From positions 1,302,001 to 1,366,000 of the forward strand of contig OY969805.1 of assembly GCA_963703325.1 (NCBI GenBank): DNA of 64,000 bases. Reading direction: 5' to 3'. A program made the translations under genes and the position numbers. The DNA is from Aquilonibacter sp963703325. Lineage in GTDB: Bacteria > Vulcanimicrobiota > Vulcanimicrobiia > Vulcanimicrobiales > Vulcanimicrobiaceae. Below the pieces are notes generated by a model, which saw only the letters and a program-made list of their open reading frames with translations, had not been told where the DNA came from and searched no databases. Shown piece by piece: positions 52,406 through 61,336 of the stretch (position 1 is its first letter; every line of letters begins with the position of its first letter).

Positions 52406-52485
52406 ACACGATTTAACCACAATTTCGCGGCCTAGTTGCGGCCGAACGCTCGTTCGGTTTTCGGCGCCAGTGCTATGATGGATCG

Positions 52486-53580
52486 ATGAAACGGGACGTG
52501 TTTATTCGGGGCACGGCGGCGCTTTCGTTGGGCCTTGCCGGCCTGCGCGGAACCGCGCATGGCGCAAGCGATCCATTCGATCCGGCGCCCGGTGCTTGGC
52601 GCACGTACACGGTCACGACCAGGGTCAGCATTGCCCCGGGTGAGGCGGCAAAAGTGTGGATCCCGATACCCTGGTTTACCGAGAGCAGCTGGATGCGGCC
52701 CGGCAAGAGTTCATGGTCGGGATTCGCTACGTCGGCAGAGGTCGCGACGGATCCGCACTACGGTTCGAAAATGTTCTATTCACAGCTAGGCGCGAATACC
52801 AAGGTACGCGAGGTCACGGTGACCTCAACAGTTTCCACGCGCGATCGCAACGTCGATTTCTCCGTGCCGCAGCCGTCATCACTCACCGCCGAGGAGCGGC
52901 GCTTGTATACGGCGCCGACGTCGTTCATCCCGACCGACGGCATCGTCAAGGCGACGGCCGACAAAATCACGGCCGGCGCGACGAGTGACCTCGAAAAAGC
53001 GCAGCGCATCTACACCTGGGTGGTCGTCAACACCTATCGCAATCCGAAAACGCGCGGCTGCGGCCTCGGCAATATCTCGTTTCTGCTGCAGACCGGTGAC
53101 TTTGGCGGCAAATGCGCCGACCTCAATGGCTTAGTGGTAGGGCTTGCGCGTGCATCGGGATTACCCGCCCGTGATCTGTACGGCATTCGGCTTGCGCCGT
53201 CCGCGTTCGGCTATAAGAGTCTCGGCGCGAAGGGCGCAACGATCACCAAGTCCCAGCATTGCCGCGCCGAAATTTTCGTGAGCGAGTACGGATGGATCCC
53301 CGCCGACGCCGCCGACGTGCGCAAAGTGATGCTGGAAGAGCCGCCGGGGAATCTTTCGCCCAACGATCCGAAAGTGGTCGACGCGCGCGACACGCTGTTC
53401 GGCGCGTGGGAGGGCAACTACATGGCGTACAACGATGCGCACGACGTCGCGCTTCCCGGCTCGAGCGGCGATCCGGTGCCGTTCCTGATGTATCCGCAAG
53501 CCGAGGTCGGCGGCGTGCGCAGGGACAGTCTCGACGCCGCCAATTTTATCTATGAGATCACGGTAAGCGCAGCGGGCTAA
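52486..53580 (+). CDS. Exported transglutaminase-like protein
   Basis: The 364-residue protein has a Tat-like/secretory start (MKRDVFIRGTAALSLGLAGL) and a transglutaminase-like domain: IYTWVVVNTYRNPKT, GGKCADLNGLVVGLARASGL with Cys210, SQHCRAEIFVSEYGWIPADA with His258 and Asp274. The triad spacing fits the bacterial transglutaminase/protease-like superfamily. It probably acts on peptides outside the cytoplasm; cross-linking is not implied. Its stop overlaps the end of the next, broken gene on the opposite strand. Confidence 0.82.
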   Translation: MKRDVFIRGTAALSLGLAGLRGTAHGASDPFDPAPGAWRTYTVTTRVSIAPGEAAKVWIPIPWFTESSWMRPGKSSWSGFATSAEVATDPHYGSKMFYSQLGANTKVREVTVTSTVSTRDRNVDFSVPQPSSLTAEERRLYTAPTSFIPTDGIVKATADKITAGATSDLEKAQRIYTWVVVNTYRNPKTRGCGLGNISFLLQTGDFGGKCADLNGLVVGLARASGLPARDLYGIRLAPSAFGYKSLGAKGATITKSQHCRAEIFVSEYGWIPADAADVRKVMLEEPPGNLSPNDPKVVDARDTLFGAWEGNYMAYNDAHDVALPGSSGDPVPFLMYPQAEVGGVRRDSLDAANFIYEITVSAAG

Positions 53581-54226
53581 AGCGGACGCAAGGGAAGGAC
53601 CACGCGCAGCTCCGCACCGCCGGCGGGCGATGGGTACGACGTTCACCTGCGCCGACAGCGCTCCGACTAGAAACAAGCCGCGGTTTCCCTCGTTCATCGG
53701 ATCGCTCGGCAGCGCGGCAGCGACGTGCTCCAAGCCCGGTCCATTATCGCGGACCACGAGCACGTAGTTTTCTCCCGTCCACTCAACGATGAGATGAACC
53801 AAACCGGGAGCATGCGCGACCGTGTTGGCAAGCAGCTCGCCGATAATCAATTCGCTTTCGAAGGTGGCGTCGGTATCGCCACACATATTCCGTAGAAATA
53901 CACCAACCTCGCGACGGGCCACGTGGGACGCTTTGGCATCGCTGGCGTGAAAGCGCCACTGCTTGTGGATGCCGGGTCGAACGTGCCTAGCCGCAGCGTT
54001 CACTTCCGAAAAATGAAACACGAGCAGCGCCGCGTCGTCCATCGGCAGGCAGCCTTCCAGCGCGGAATCATAGATGAACAATGCTGGATGGATGAATGCT
54101 TCGCCGACGAGTTTCGCAACGGCGGCTCGGAGTTTCGCTTCGCCCGATAGTACGTCGCGCGCATATTCGGTGACGCCGTCGGTATAGAGCGCAACGACCA
54201 TATCTTTTTCGAGCGGTATCACGTGA
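53577..54226 (-). pseudogene. Decapitated SpoIIE-HATPase protein (C-terminal part), frameshifted tail
   Basis: Only the end of a PP2C domain (HVIPLEKDMVVALYTDGVTE, MDDAALLVFHFSE) and a following HATPase (RNMCGDTDATFESELIIGEL, GLVHLIVEWTGENYVLVVRD) remain; the first two thirds of the phosphatase are missing. The sequence starts at a sharp junction near 54227, where an HATPase fragment on the other strand begins. A GGG run at 53632-53634 shifts the frame of the last 15 residues; reading one base fewer gives GGAELRVVLPLRPL and a stop at 53577. A truncated, non-functional remnant is likely. Confidence 0.7.
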
Positions 54227-54499
54227 TTTTTTGAACTGGTTGGCAATACGGTTCGTCATGCACGCACGCCGATCGAGGTTGCGCTCGATTTAACGCAATC
54301 GTCGCCGGTCTTGCACGTGCTCGACAGCGGCCCGGGCTTTTCGCTCAACCCCAAATTACCGACCGAACTGTACTCCGAGCGCGGACGCGGCCTCTACATC
54401 GTCGCGCAACTCGCGCGCGAGTTCACCGCCAGTCACCGAACCCGGACCGGCGGGGCGCACCTTCGCGCGGTGCTTCGCGGCGTCGTACGGTTAGGGTAG
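54227..54499 (+). pseudogene. Decapitated HATPase (anti-sigma kinase-like) fragment
   Basis: After a stop codon at 54224-54226 the frame reads FFELVGNTVRHARTPIEVA, then LHVLDSGPGFSLNPKL (G1 box) and YSERGRGLYIVAQLAREFTA (G2 box) to a TAG at 54497-54499. This is the C-terminal half of an RsbW-type HATPase, missing its N-terminus and any start codon. It stands head to head with the SpoIIE remnant across a breakpoint of less than ten bases, so a rearrangement removed the start of both genes. Confidence 0.65.
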
Positions 54500-55846
54500 C
54501 GGAATCGCGAAAATCGTGCCGCTGCCCGTGCCGCCTTGCTCCGTCATTCCATAGAGCGCGCCGTTATAAAGGATGACGTTGTCGATCGGATTTGCGCCGT
54601 CGCCGTTTTGTCCGGTGAAGCTGTAGCGCCACGCGATCGTTCCGTGACCGCCGAATGCGCCGGGTGCGATTGCGAACACCGTGCCTTGATCGGCTTTTCC
54701 GCCGTTGCGCGTCATCCCGTAGAGCAGGTTCGACGTGGGATCGTAGAGCAGCGAGCCGTACGGGTCGGCACCGTCGCCACTCGACATGCCAGCGAACTGG
54801 TAGAACGTATTGTATTTTCCGGTCGCCGCGTCGATTTGAAACACCACGCCGTCACCGCCCCCTTGGCCGCTACACGAACTCGCATCGCCGCCGTTGCCCG
54901 TACCGCCGCATTCCGTCATGCCGTACAGCTCGGTCAAGCCGCCTTGCATGACGGGCGTGAGATAGCCGTGATCGGAAAACGCACCGTCGCTGCCGTTCCC
55001 GGCAAACTGGTGCACGATATTGATCGCGAGATCTTCGCCGGTTGCGGGAAGTGGCGAGGGCAATGGGAGTGAGAAGACGACGCCAAGACCGTTGTTGCCG
55101 CCTTTTCGCGTGATGCCCCACAGCGTGTTGCCCAAAAGCACGATGCGTCCGTGCGGATCTTCGCCGTCGGTCTTCTTGAAGTTGTGCAAGCCGATCGGCG
55201 TGCTGCTTCCCGGAGGAATGTAGTAGAGGAAGCCTTTGTCCTTGCTGCCGCCGTCGGCCGACATGCCGAACGTGTTTCCGCTTGAATCGAACGAGAAACT
55301 GCTGTGCTGTTGCGAGCCGTCCGACGGTTGACCGGCAAACTGATGAAAGATGTTCACTGCGGCGGTCGCCAGCGTGACGGTGACGATGTCGCCGTTGTTG
55401 TAGACGGTCACGCCGTCGTTGTTGACGCCCTGCGTGGTGGAATAGAGCAGTCCGCTATTGTTTAGCACCATCGCGTCGTGGCGCGGCGAGCAGCCGTCAC
55501 TGCCGCTGAAGCGGTAGATGACCGAATAGCTCGACGGTGACGCCGGGTTCATATCGAAGAACGCACCGCAGGTGGTCGAATTGCCGCCGGCCGCTGTGCG
55601 GCCGAACAGCATCGGGCTCGCACCGGCCGTGACCAGGGTCAGCGTGCCTTTGGGCTGCGCGCCATCATTTGCCGGCGAAACCGGTAAGCCGTATGACCCC
55701 GACGCATTCCCGAAGGCGTAAATCGTAAAACTCGCGCTCGCGCCGGGCGGCGCGATGTCACGCGTCGAGGGAGGCGAGAACGAGCTTCCTCCACAGCTGG
55801 TCAGAAATGCGAGAACGAGCAGACCGCAGAGACGCCGCGACATCAT
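54491..55846 (-). CDS. GloVer-repeat lipoprotein
   Basis: The 451-residue secreted lipoprotein (FLTSC, Cys near residue 18) is made of repeats with the G-x-V-F and L-Y-G-M-T pattern: FHQFAGQPSDGSQQHSSFSF, GRIVLLGNTLWGITRKGGNN, LTELYGMTECGGTGNGGD, YGSLLYDPTSNLLYGMTRNG, NVILYNGALYGMTEQGGTGS. This is the choice-of-anchor tandem-repeat (GloVer) type, a probable beta propeller of unknown function. Its stop is close to the 3' end of the HATPase fragment. Confidence 0.75.
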   Translation of the reverse strand: MMSRRLCGLLVLAFLTSCGGSSFSPPSTRDIAPPGASASFTIYAFGNASGSYGLPVSPANDGAQPKGTLTLVTAGASPMLFGRTAAGGNSTTCGAFFDMNPASPSSYSVIYRFSGSDGCSPRHDAMVLNNSGLLYSTTQGVNNDGVTVYNNGDIVTVTLATAAVNIFHQFAGQPSDGSQQHSSFSFDSSGNTFGMSADGGSKDKGFLYYIPPGSSTPIGLHNFKKTDGEDPHGRIVLLGNTLWGITRKGGNNGLGVVFSLPLPSPLPATGEDLAINIVHQFAGNGSDGAFSDHGYLTPVMQGGLTELYGMTECGGTGNGGDASSCSGQGGGDGVVFQIDAATGKYNTFYQFAGMSSGDGADPYGSLLYDPTSNLLYGMTRNGGKADQGTVFAIAPGAFGGHGTIAWRYSFTGQNGDGANPIDNVILYNGALYGMTEQGGTGSGTIFAIPLP

Positions 55847-56174
55847 CCGGGATCAATTCACCGCACGCGCGCCTTTTACTTGGTCCATAATCCGGAGACC
55901 GCGACGCCGTGCTTACTTCGCGCGCGCCGTTTGCGGAAGTTTCCGGTCTCGGCTTCCCAGAACGGGTCGGCAGGCACGACTTGCTTAGGTTGGCCGCATT
56001 ATCAGGTTCCTCACCCATAGCGCCTGCGCTCGCGTTGCTTGCAATAGTCCTAATGGATCATTGTCGGAGCTCAACATTGACCTTTGAAGATATGGGAATA
56101 CAGGTACGTGTCGAATACCCGTGCACCCAACTAAGCGTCGATGAGGCGCCGTTGGGATGTGGAGGGACGCCCCA
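55847..56174. other. Gene-poor stretch holding a degenerate msrA remnant
   Basis: No convincing gene lies between the GloVer lipoprotein and the secreted gene at 56175. The ORF on the plus strand here lacks a start with ribosome-binding site and matches nothing. Inside lies the msrA-derived fragment listed separately; the rest (55983-56174) shows no feature I can name. Confidence 0.6.
55913..55982 (-). pseudogene. Degenerate fragment of an msrA gene 3' end
   Basis: Bases here match two separate pieces of the msrA 3' end at 56750-56890: the last codons with TTTGCGGAAGTTTCC and the GGCTTCCCAGAACGGG block coding FWEAEP. The 80 or so bases between these pieces in the intact gene are missing, so this is a duplicated fragment with an internal deletion, not a functional gene. 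Confidence 0.6.
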
Positions 56175-56711
56175 GTGAACGCTCGTTGCCTTTTTGCCAT
56201 AGGTCTGATCTGCATTGGTCTTTTCCCCACGCTGGGAGCTGGCGCCGACGAACAAGTGCTAGCCGCGCCCTCAGCTAGTCCCGTAACTCCGCTCGCGCGT
56301 TCCACAGATTGGCATGTCGTGAAAAAGGAAGTTGACGTCGGCGGCTGGGTCGTTATTCCGGCCGGCGCGAGTGGTCATGCGACGATCACGAGTGTTGAGC
56401 ACGCTGGTAGCAACGGAAGCGGTGGAAAGCTCGCAATGAGCGTAGATTGGGTCTACAGCGCAGACGGAGGCAAGGTCCAGCTTTCGCAGACGAACCACGC
56501 AAGCGAGAATGGAGATAACAAGGGTGCTGCAAGCACCGCAACCCTTTTGTCTTGGGCACTTCTTGGTCCGTTAGGCTTCTTCGCACATAACTTCGTGCGC
56601 GGCCATGACGTGACAATCGGAACCGACAAGACGTTCACGGTCTTCATAGACCATGATGTTCACGTGGTCGCAACGCAAAAAGCCGCAGAGAGCCCAGGAT
56701 TCGACCACTAA
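56175..56711 (+). CDS. Secreted hypothetical protein
   Basis: GTG at 56175 has GGAGGGA about eight bases upstream and gives 178 residues with a signal peptide (LFAIGLICIGLFPTLGAGAD). The mature part is beta-rich with a membrane-like stretch (TATLLSWALLGPLGFFAHNF) at about residues 123-142 and a FVRGHDVTIGTDKTFTVFID end. Gly/Ser-rich middle. No family recognised; the HDVTIGTDKTFTVFID block resembles short conserved motifs of secreted proteins with unknown role. Confidence 0.6.
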   Translation: MNARCLFAIGLICIGLFPTLGAGADEQVLAAPSASPVTPLARSTDWHVVKKEVDVGGWVVIPAGASGHATITSVEHAGSNGSGGKLAMSVDWVYSADGGKVQLSQTNHASENGDNKGAASTATLLSWALLGPLGFFAHNFVRGHDVTIGTDKTFTVFIDHDVHVVATQKAAESPGFDH

Positions 56712-56749
56712 GTCGACCCGAGTGCCTGCGGCTTGACGGAGCCCTCGAG

Positions 56750-57265
56750 TTACTTCGCGTGCGCCGTTTGCGGAAGTTTCCAGTCCTTGCGGATGAAGTG
56801 GCAGGTGTAGCCGTCCGGATATTTCTGGAGGTAATCCTGATGCTCGGGCTCGGCTTCCCAGAACGGGCCGGCCGGCGCAACTTCAGTGACGACTTTGCCC
56901 GGCCACAAGCCTGACGCATCGACATCGGCGATCGTCTGCTCGGCAATGCGACGCTGCTCGTCGGTCGTGTAGTAGATCGCGGAGCGATAACTCGCGCCAC
57001 GATCGTTGCCCTGGCGATTGAGCGTCGACGGGTCGTGGATCTGGAAAAAGAATTCAAGCAACTGGCGGTAGCGAATTTGCGACGGATCGTAAATGATCTC
57101 GAGCGCTTCGGCGTGGTTGCCGTGATTGCGATAGGTCGCATTGGGCACTTCGCCGCCGGTGTAGCCGACGCGCGTCGAGATGACGCCTGGATACGTGCGT
57201 AGCAGCTCCTGCATACCCCAGAAGCAGCCGCCGGCCAAAATGGCCGTCTCGGTGTGTGTTGTCAT
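56750..57265 (-). CDS. msrA: Peptide methionine sulfoxide reductase MsrA
   Basis: A 171-residue enzyme with the MsrA nucleophile Cys14 in AGGCFWGMQEL, then RVGYTGGEVPNATYRNHGNH, YRSAIYYTTDEQRR and the PEHQDYLQKYPDGYTCHFIR ending with a further Cys near residue 158. It repairs oxidised Met in proteins (S-epimer) using thioredoxin. A degenerate copy of its 3' end lies at 55913-55982. Confidence 0.9.
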   Translation of the reverse strand: MTTHTETAILAGGCFWGMQELLRTYPGVISTRVGYTGGEVPNATYRNHGNHAEALEIIYDPSQIRYRQLLEFFFQIHDPSTLNRQGNDRGASYRSAIYYTTDEQRRIAEQTIADVDASGLWPGKVVTEVAPAGPFWEAEPEHQDYLQKYPDGYTCHFIRKDWKLPQTAHAK

Positions 57266-57320
57266 AGCATAATCCTCACGCCCCCTTGAACCCCGGTTGC
57301 GGAGGGAGCGTTGCGGCGCG

Positions 57321-57713
57321 CTAGGGAGTTTTCTCCGCTAGCCACCGCTCCGCATCGGTGCGCCAATTCGGCGTCGTTGGGTCGATCATGCGCACGCGTT
57401 CGGTGATGACCTTTTCGCCGACCGCCTGCGCAATGAGCCGCCGCACTTGCATCCCGACGGTGGCGCTTGACACGACGATGGCGAGTCGGTGCATGCCCGC
57501 ACCGAAGAGTTTTCCATAACGCTCGGAGATCATCGCCTGCGCATTGGTATCGCCCGCGACGTGCGCTTTCGAAAGGTCCATAAGCAAACTAAAACCCGGC
57601 TTGGTGCGCGCGGCGTCCATCAGGGTCGCATTCGCCACCTTGAGCTCCTCGGGCGTTGGTGTTCCCTCAACGGTGACGGCAATGCCGTATGCGGTCGTAG
57701 CGGTTGTGTACAT
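57321..57713 (-). CDS. STAS/SpoIIAA-like protein
   Basis: The 130-residue soluble protein shows a SpoIIAA-like layout: AYGIAVTVEGTPTPEELKVA, then FSLLMDLSKAHVAGD and HRLAIVVSSATVGMQVRRLI with WRTDAERWLAE at the end. This corresponds to the lipid-type STAS-like family. It could be a partner for the window's HATPase or PP2C domains; no phosphorylatable Ser in the usual place is obvious, so that link is weak. Confidence 0.55.
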   Translation of the reverse strand: MYTTATTAYGIAVTVEGTPTPEELKVANATLMDAARTKPGFSLLMDLSKAHVAGDTNAQAMISERYGKLFGAGMHRLAIVVSSATVGMQVRRLIAQAVGEKVITERVRMIDPTTPNWRTDAERWLAEKTP

Positions 57714-57772
57714 AAACCGGCTCCTATTTCTTTACCCCGCTTGAGCCAGCTTCTTGCTCCGCTGCCGCGTAC

Positions 57773-58213
57773 CTACTGCGGCAACATCTCCTGGACGTGT
57801 TTGCGAAACTCGAGCGGCGCTGCAATCGCGGGGAAGCTCTCCTCCGTGCCGCCAATTCCCCGAACACCGATCGTGCCGTAATCGAAGAGCCGGCCAAATG
57901 CCGTTTGCTCAACGTCGATACCTTCGACCCTGTTCAACTCCAACTCAAGCGATCTGCGGCCAAGTGCTCCGACCTTAATGATGACGCGACGGTTGGTGAC
58001 GGCAAATTCGGTTGAGTTGTACCGAACCAGCGCAACGGCGCCCATCACTACGCCGATGACGCCGACGACGAGCCCAATGGTTTGGGACCACGCGAGCGCG
58101 ACGATGATTCCGAGCAGCACCACGCCCGTGGCGGGCGCGAAGACGATCGGGTGCAGGGTTGCCCGATAGACGACTTCTTCGCCGGGGAGCAGATTGTCAT
58201 CGATGTAGGCCAC
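57773..58213 (-). CDS. Bacterial PH-domain membrane protein
   Basis: A 146-residue protein with LLPGEEVVYRATLHPIVFAP, two membrane helices (ATGVVLLGIIVALAWS and IGLVVGVIGVVMGAVALV) and a bPH2 domain: STEFAVTNRRVIIKVGALGR, SLELELNRVEGIDVEQTAFG, YGTIGVRGIGGTEESFPAI. Common in diverse bacteria with no firm role. 59 bases after the STAS-like gene. Confidence 0.8.
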   Translation of the reverse strand: MAYIDDNLLPGEEVVYRATLHPIVFAPATGVVLLGIIVALAWSQTIGLVVGVIGVVMGAVALVRYNSTEFAVTNRRVIIKVGALGRRSLELELNRVEGIDVEQTAFGRLFDYGTIGVRGIGGTEESFPAIAAPLEFRKHVQEMLPQ

Positions 58214-58296
58214 GCATGGCTCCTTCGCGTTACTGCGCGGAGGAATTCGCCGCGTCGATGATTACTGCTGCAACGCGATCCGGTAGGGTGAGCAGG

Positions 58297-60739
58297 CTAG
58301 GGGGCGTGGGGGCGTTGCGCGAGCGCGAGGAGCGCGCGCTCCGCGGTCTCGCGCACGATCTCTTGGGGATCGTTGCGCACGACGCGCTCGAGATACGGGA
58401 TTGCCGAGGGATCACCGAGTGTGCCTAGCGCTCCGGCAGCAGCGTTCCGCGTGCCGATGAGCGGGTCGCCGATGGCAAGATCGACGAGCGGTCGCAGCGC
58501 AAGGGCGGGCTTTTTCAGTACGAGGGCGCATCCTGCCAGCGCGCGTACCGCTGCGTCTCGCTCAAGTTCAAAGGTTCCGTATGCCGTGCGCGCTTCGATC
58601 AATTCCAGTGCGCGGCCGGTACAATCGGCCGCAAGTCCGGCGAGCGCGCCAATGCGGATCGTTTCGTGGAATGAAGGCTGTTCGAGTGCTGCAGCAAGCC
58701 GATCGAATGTGCCTGGGGCTCGCAACGCGCCGATGGCCGCCAACGCACCGGCGACGACGTCGGGATTGGGATCGCTCGCCATCGCCTCGAGGTCGCGTAC
58801 GACGATTGCCGGCCGATTTGGAAGCGAACCAGCAGCAGCCTCTGCCGCGATGCGCACGCGTACGTCGGCATCGTGCAGCGCCCGATGCACCGCGCTGCGA
58901 TCATCGAACGACGCCGCCACGCCGACGGCGTCGGCCCGGATGCCCCAAAATGAGTCGGACGTGACCGCGCGTGCAACGGCCGCTTGGCTGCCGCGAGATG
59001 CAGCGAGTCGCTGCAGCGCCCATTCGCGATCGCCGACGTGCGCAGCATGTTGGAGCTGATATACCAGCTCCCCGGTGGTCTTTGGAAAAGTCAGCTTCTT
59101 CAACACCGTATCGTCGGGATCGAAGAGCACCATGGCGGGCGCCACGGCGATGTTGGGTATCGCTATATCCTGTGCCGCGCGATCGATCGTGGCTTCGCGT
59201 TTCGTGGTGTGCCCGCCGGCGAGCACTTCGATGACGATCGGCATGCGGAAGGCCTGCCTGTCAGGATTATGCTGTTCTACGTGCAGCACGAGTCTGCGCT
59301 GCACCGCGTTGTATCGTTGGGTGACGTAGTAATCCGGATACGAGGCGCGGTAAAACCACTCGTTCTTAAACCACCTGAGATTGGTACCAAGCGACGCGCC
59401 GATTGTGGCAAAGAACTCATCGGTGCCGGCATTCTTATAAGCGTATGCCCGCAAGTAGGCGTCGACGGCCCGAAAGAATCGGGCGTCGCCGAACATCGTG
59501 CGCAGCATGTGCAGCACTTGGGCGGGGCGCTCGTGGCTGCTGGCGTCGAATAGCTGCAGCGGATCTGCATATTTGTAGTCTACGACGGGCCGCATGTACT
59601 GCCGCGTCTCCGCAAAATATCGCTGCTGCGCGTTATAGCGCGCATACTCGAAGTCCGGTGTGCCGAATCGCTTGGCCGTCCAGAGCTCATCGTAGTACGT
59701 CGCGAATCCCTCGTTCAGCCAAATATTTGCCCAATCGACTGCCGTGGCGTCGTCACCGTACCAATTCTGCGCAAGTTCGTGCGAGACTAACAGATCGCAT
59801 GACTTCTCGACGTCTTCGATCGGTGGGTGCAGCGCGCGGTCCGTAAGAATCGCGTTCGACGCGTCCTCCATGCCGCCGAAGACGAAGCGCTCGGCAAGGA
59901 TCTGATCGTACTTTTCAAACGGATATGACACGCCGGTGATCCGTCCATAGTAGGCGAGCATGGCGGGGGTGCGGGCAAAACAGAGCGCGCCGAGTTTTCC
60001 CTGGCCGGGCTGGACGAAGCCATCGACGGCGAGAGTTCCCAGCGCATCGGGCACTTTTTGAAATGGCCCGGCGGCAAAGGCGATCAAGTACGTGGACTTT
60101 GGAAGTGGTGAATTCCAGTCCCAGGTCTCCGTTGAGGTGTCGCGCGTGTGCGATTTCAGCAAACCGTTGCCGACAACCGTCCAGCCGCGGGGTACCGTGA
60201 CTATTAGCTCGCTGGGCGTCTTTTCGTTCGGTTCATCCCAGGTCGGGAACCACCGCCGGTTGTCGCTGGGCTCGCCCTGTGTCCAAATCTCGGGGATCAC
60301 GTGAGGATACGCGTTATCGGGTCGTACGAAGAACATGCCGCGCACCGGCCGCGCCGAATAGCGAAATTCAATGCGTAGGTTCGCGCCGGCTGCTGCCGGC
60401 GACGGAAGCTGGACGTCAATACGGTCGCGCACGGCGTCGATGGCAAATCGTGCCGTGCGATCGTTCACGGTGACCCGTTGGTATGCGATCTGATGCGAAT
60501 CAAAAGGAAGCACGTCGAGTGCAAACTTGGGCCGCACCACGACCGTTTCATCGCCATAGACGGCGCCGGTTGCGAGGTCGAAATGCAAACGCAGGATCGT
60601 GTTTACGAAGGTGTATGGTGACCGTTGCGTCGGATGGACGTAGCCGCCGAGAATCCGCGCCGGGCGACGTCGCGCACCAGCATGCCGCGAGTACGCCGGC
60701 AGCGACGGCGCGTGCGATCGCGCCGCGCATGCGGCTCAC
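58297..60739 (-). CDS. M1-family peptidase homologue with altered zinc site, frameshifted at N-terminus
   Basis: A GTG at 60739 (overlapping the GNAT stop, GTGA) opens a signal peptide (MSRMRGAIARAVAAGVLAAC); near a GGG run at 60662-60664 the frame must shift to join QRSPYTFVNTILRLHFDLAT and the 763-residue main frame. That has the M1 layout: FGGMEDAS (normally GAMEN), then HELAQNWYGD with the second zinc His replaced by Gln (codon 59769-59767), and WLNEGFATYYDELW with the third ligand Glu 19 residues on. HEAT-like repeats follow from about 560. The missing His probably weakens or abolishes zinc binding. Confidence 0.75.
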
Positions 60740-61254
60740 CCGCGCGTTCCGATCGGGAGCTCGAGGCGATAGATCATCAGGCCGTCAACGCGACGCGGCC
60801 GTTCGTCGATCACGTAGAAGCCTTGACGCTGATACAACGACAGTAACTCATACCGATCGGCCGTATCGAGGCGAAGGAATCGCGCGCCGGCACGTTGTGC
60901 TCGCTCGCGCGCCCACGCGATCAGTCGGGTCGACCACTGCTGCCCCGCGGCAGATCGGCGCACCGCGAGTTTGTGCAGGTAGAGCGCCTCACCCGTCGGA
61001 TCGTTTGGCCAATGCAGCTCATCGCGCGCTTGCAGAAGCATCGACGCGACGGGGTACGATTCGGCAAATCCAAGGATGAGTTCGCCGGCGAGGGCTGCGC
61101 GGCGAACGGCATCGAGGTGGAAGCTCTCGACCGGCCAGAGCGGCCGGCCGATATCGACGAGCCATTGCGCGGCCTCGCGCAAAATCGCAAGCGCCTCTCC
61201 CGCTTCCTGGGGCGTGGCCCGCTTGATGAACCACGAGGTGGTGGTGCTCGTCAC
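60736..61254 (-). CDS. GNAT family N-acetyltransferase
   Basis: GTG at 61254 yields 172 residues of a GNAT protein: SYPVASMLLQARDELHWPND, LYLHKLAVRRSAAGQQWSTR (acetyl-CoA binding loop with RRxxxGQxxS variant) and FLRLDTADRYELLSLYQRQG, then FYVIDERPRRVDGLMIYRLE. The longer frame to 61419 has no sensible start. Its stop overlaps the M1 gene start (GTGA). Substrate unknown. Confidence 0.72.
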   Translation of the reverse strand: MTSTTTSWFIKRATPQEAGEALAILREAAQWLVDIGRPLWPVESFHLDAVRRAALAGELILGFAESYPVASMLLQARDELHWPNDPTGEALYLHKLAVRRSAAGQQWSTRLIAWARERAQRAGARFLRLDTADRYELLSLYQRQGFYVIDERPRRVDGLMIYRLELPIGTRG

Positions 61255-61336
61255 GCTGCCGAGGCTACGCCAGAGACATCTGATGACCTGCTTTCTCGAA
61301 GGGCTGCTCTGCGGCCGACACGAATGCGCGGTTCTC

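Noticed and set aside
55909..56178. Plus-strand ORF of 89 codons between the GloVer and secreted genes
   Set aside because: It runs across the msrA remnant on the opposite strand and has no ribosome-binding site or domain.
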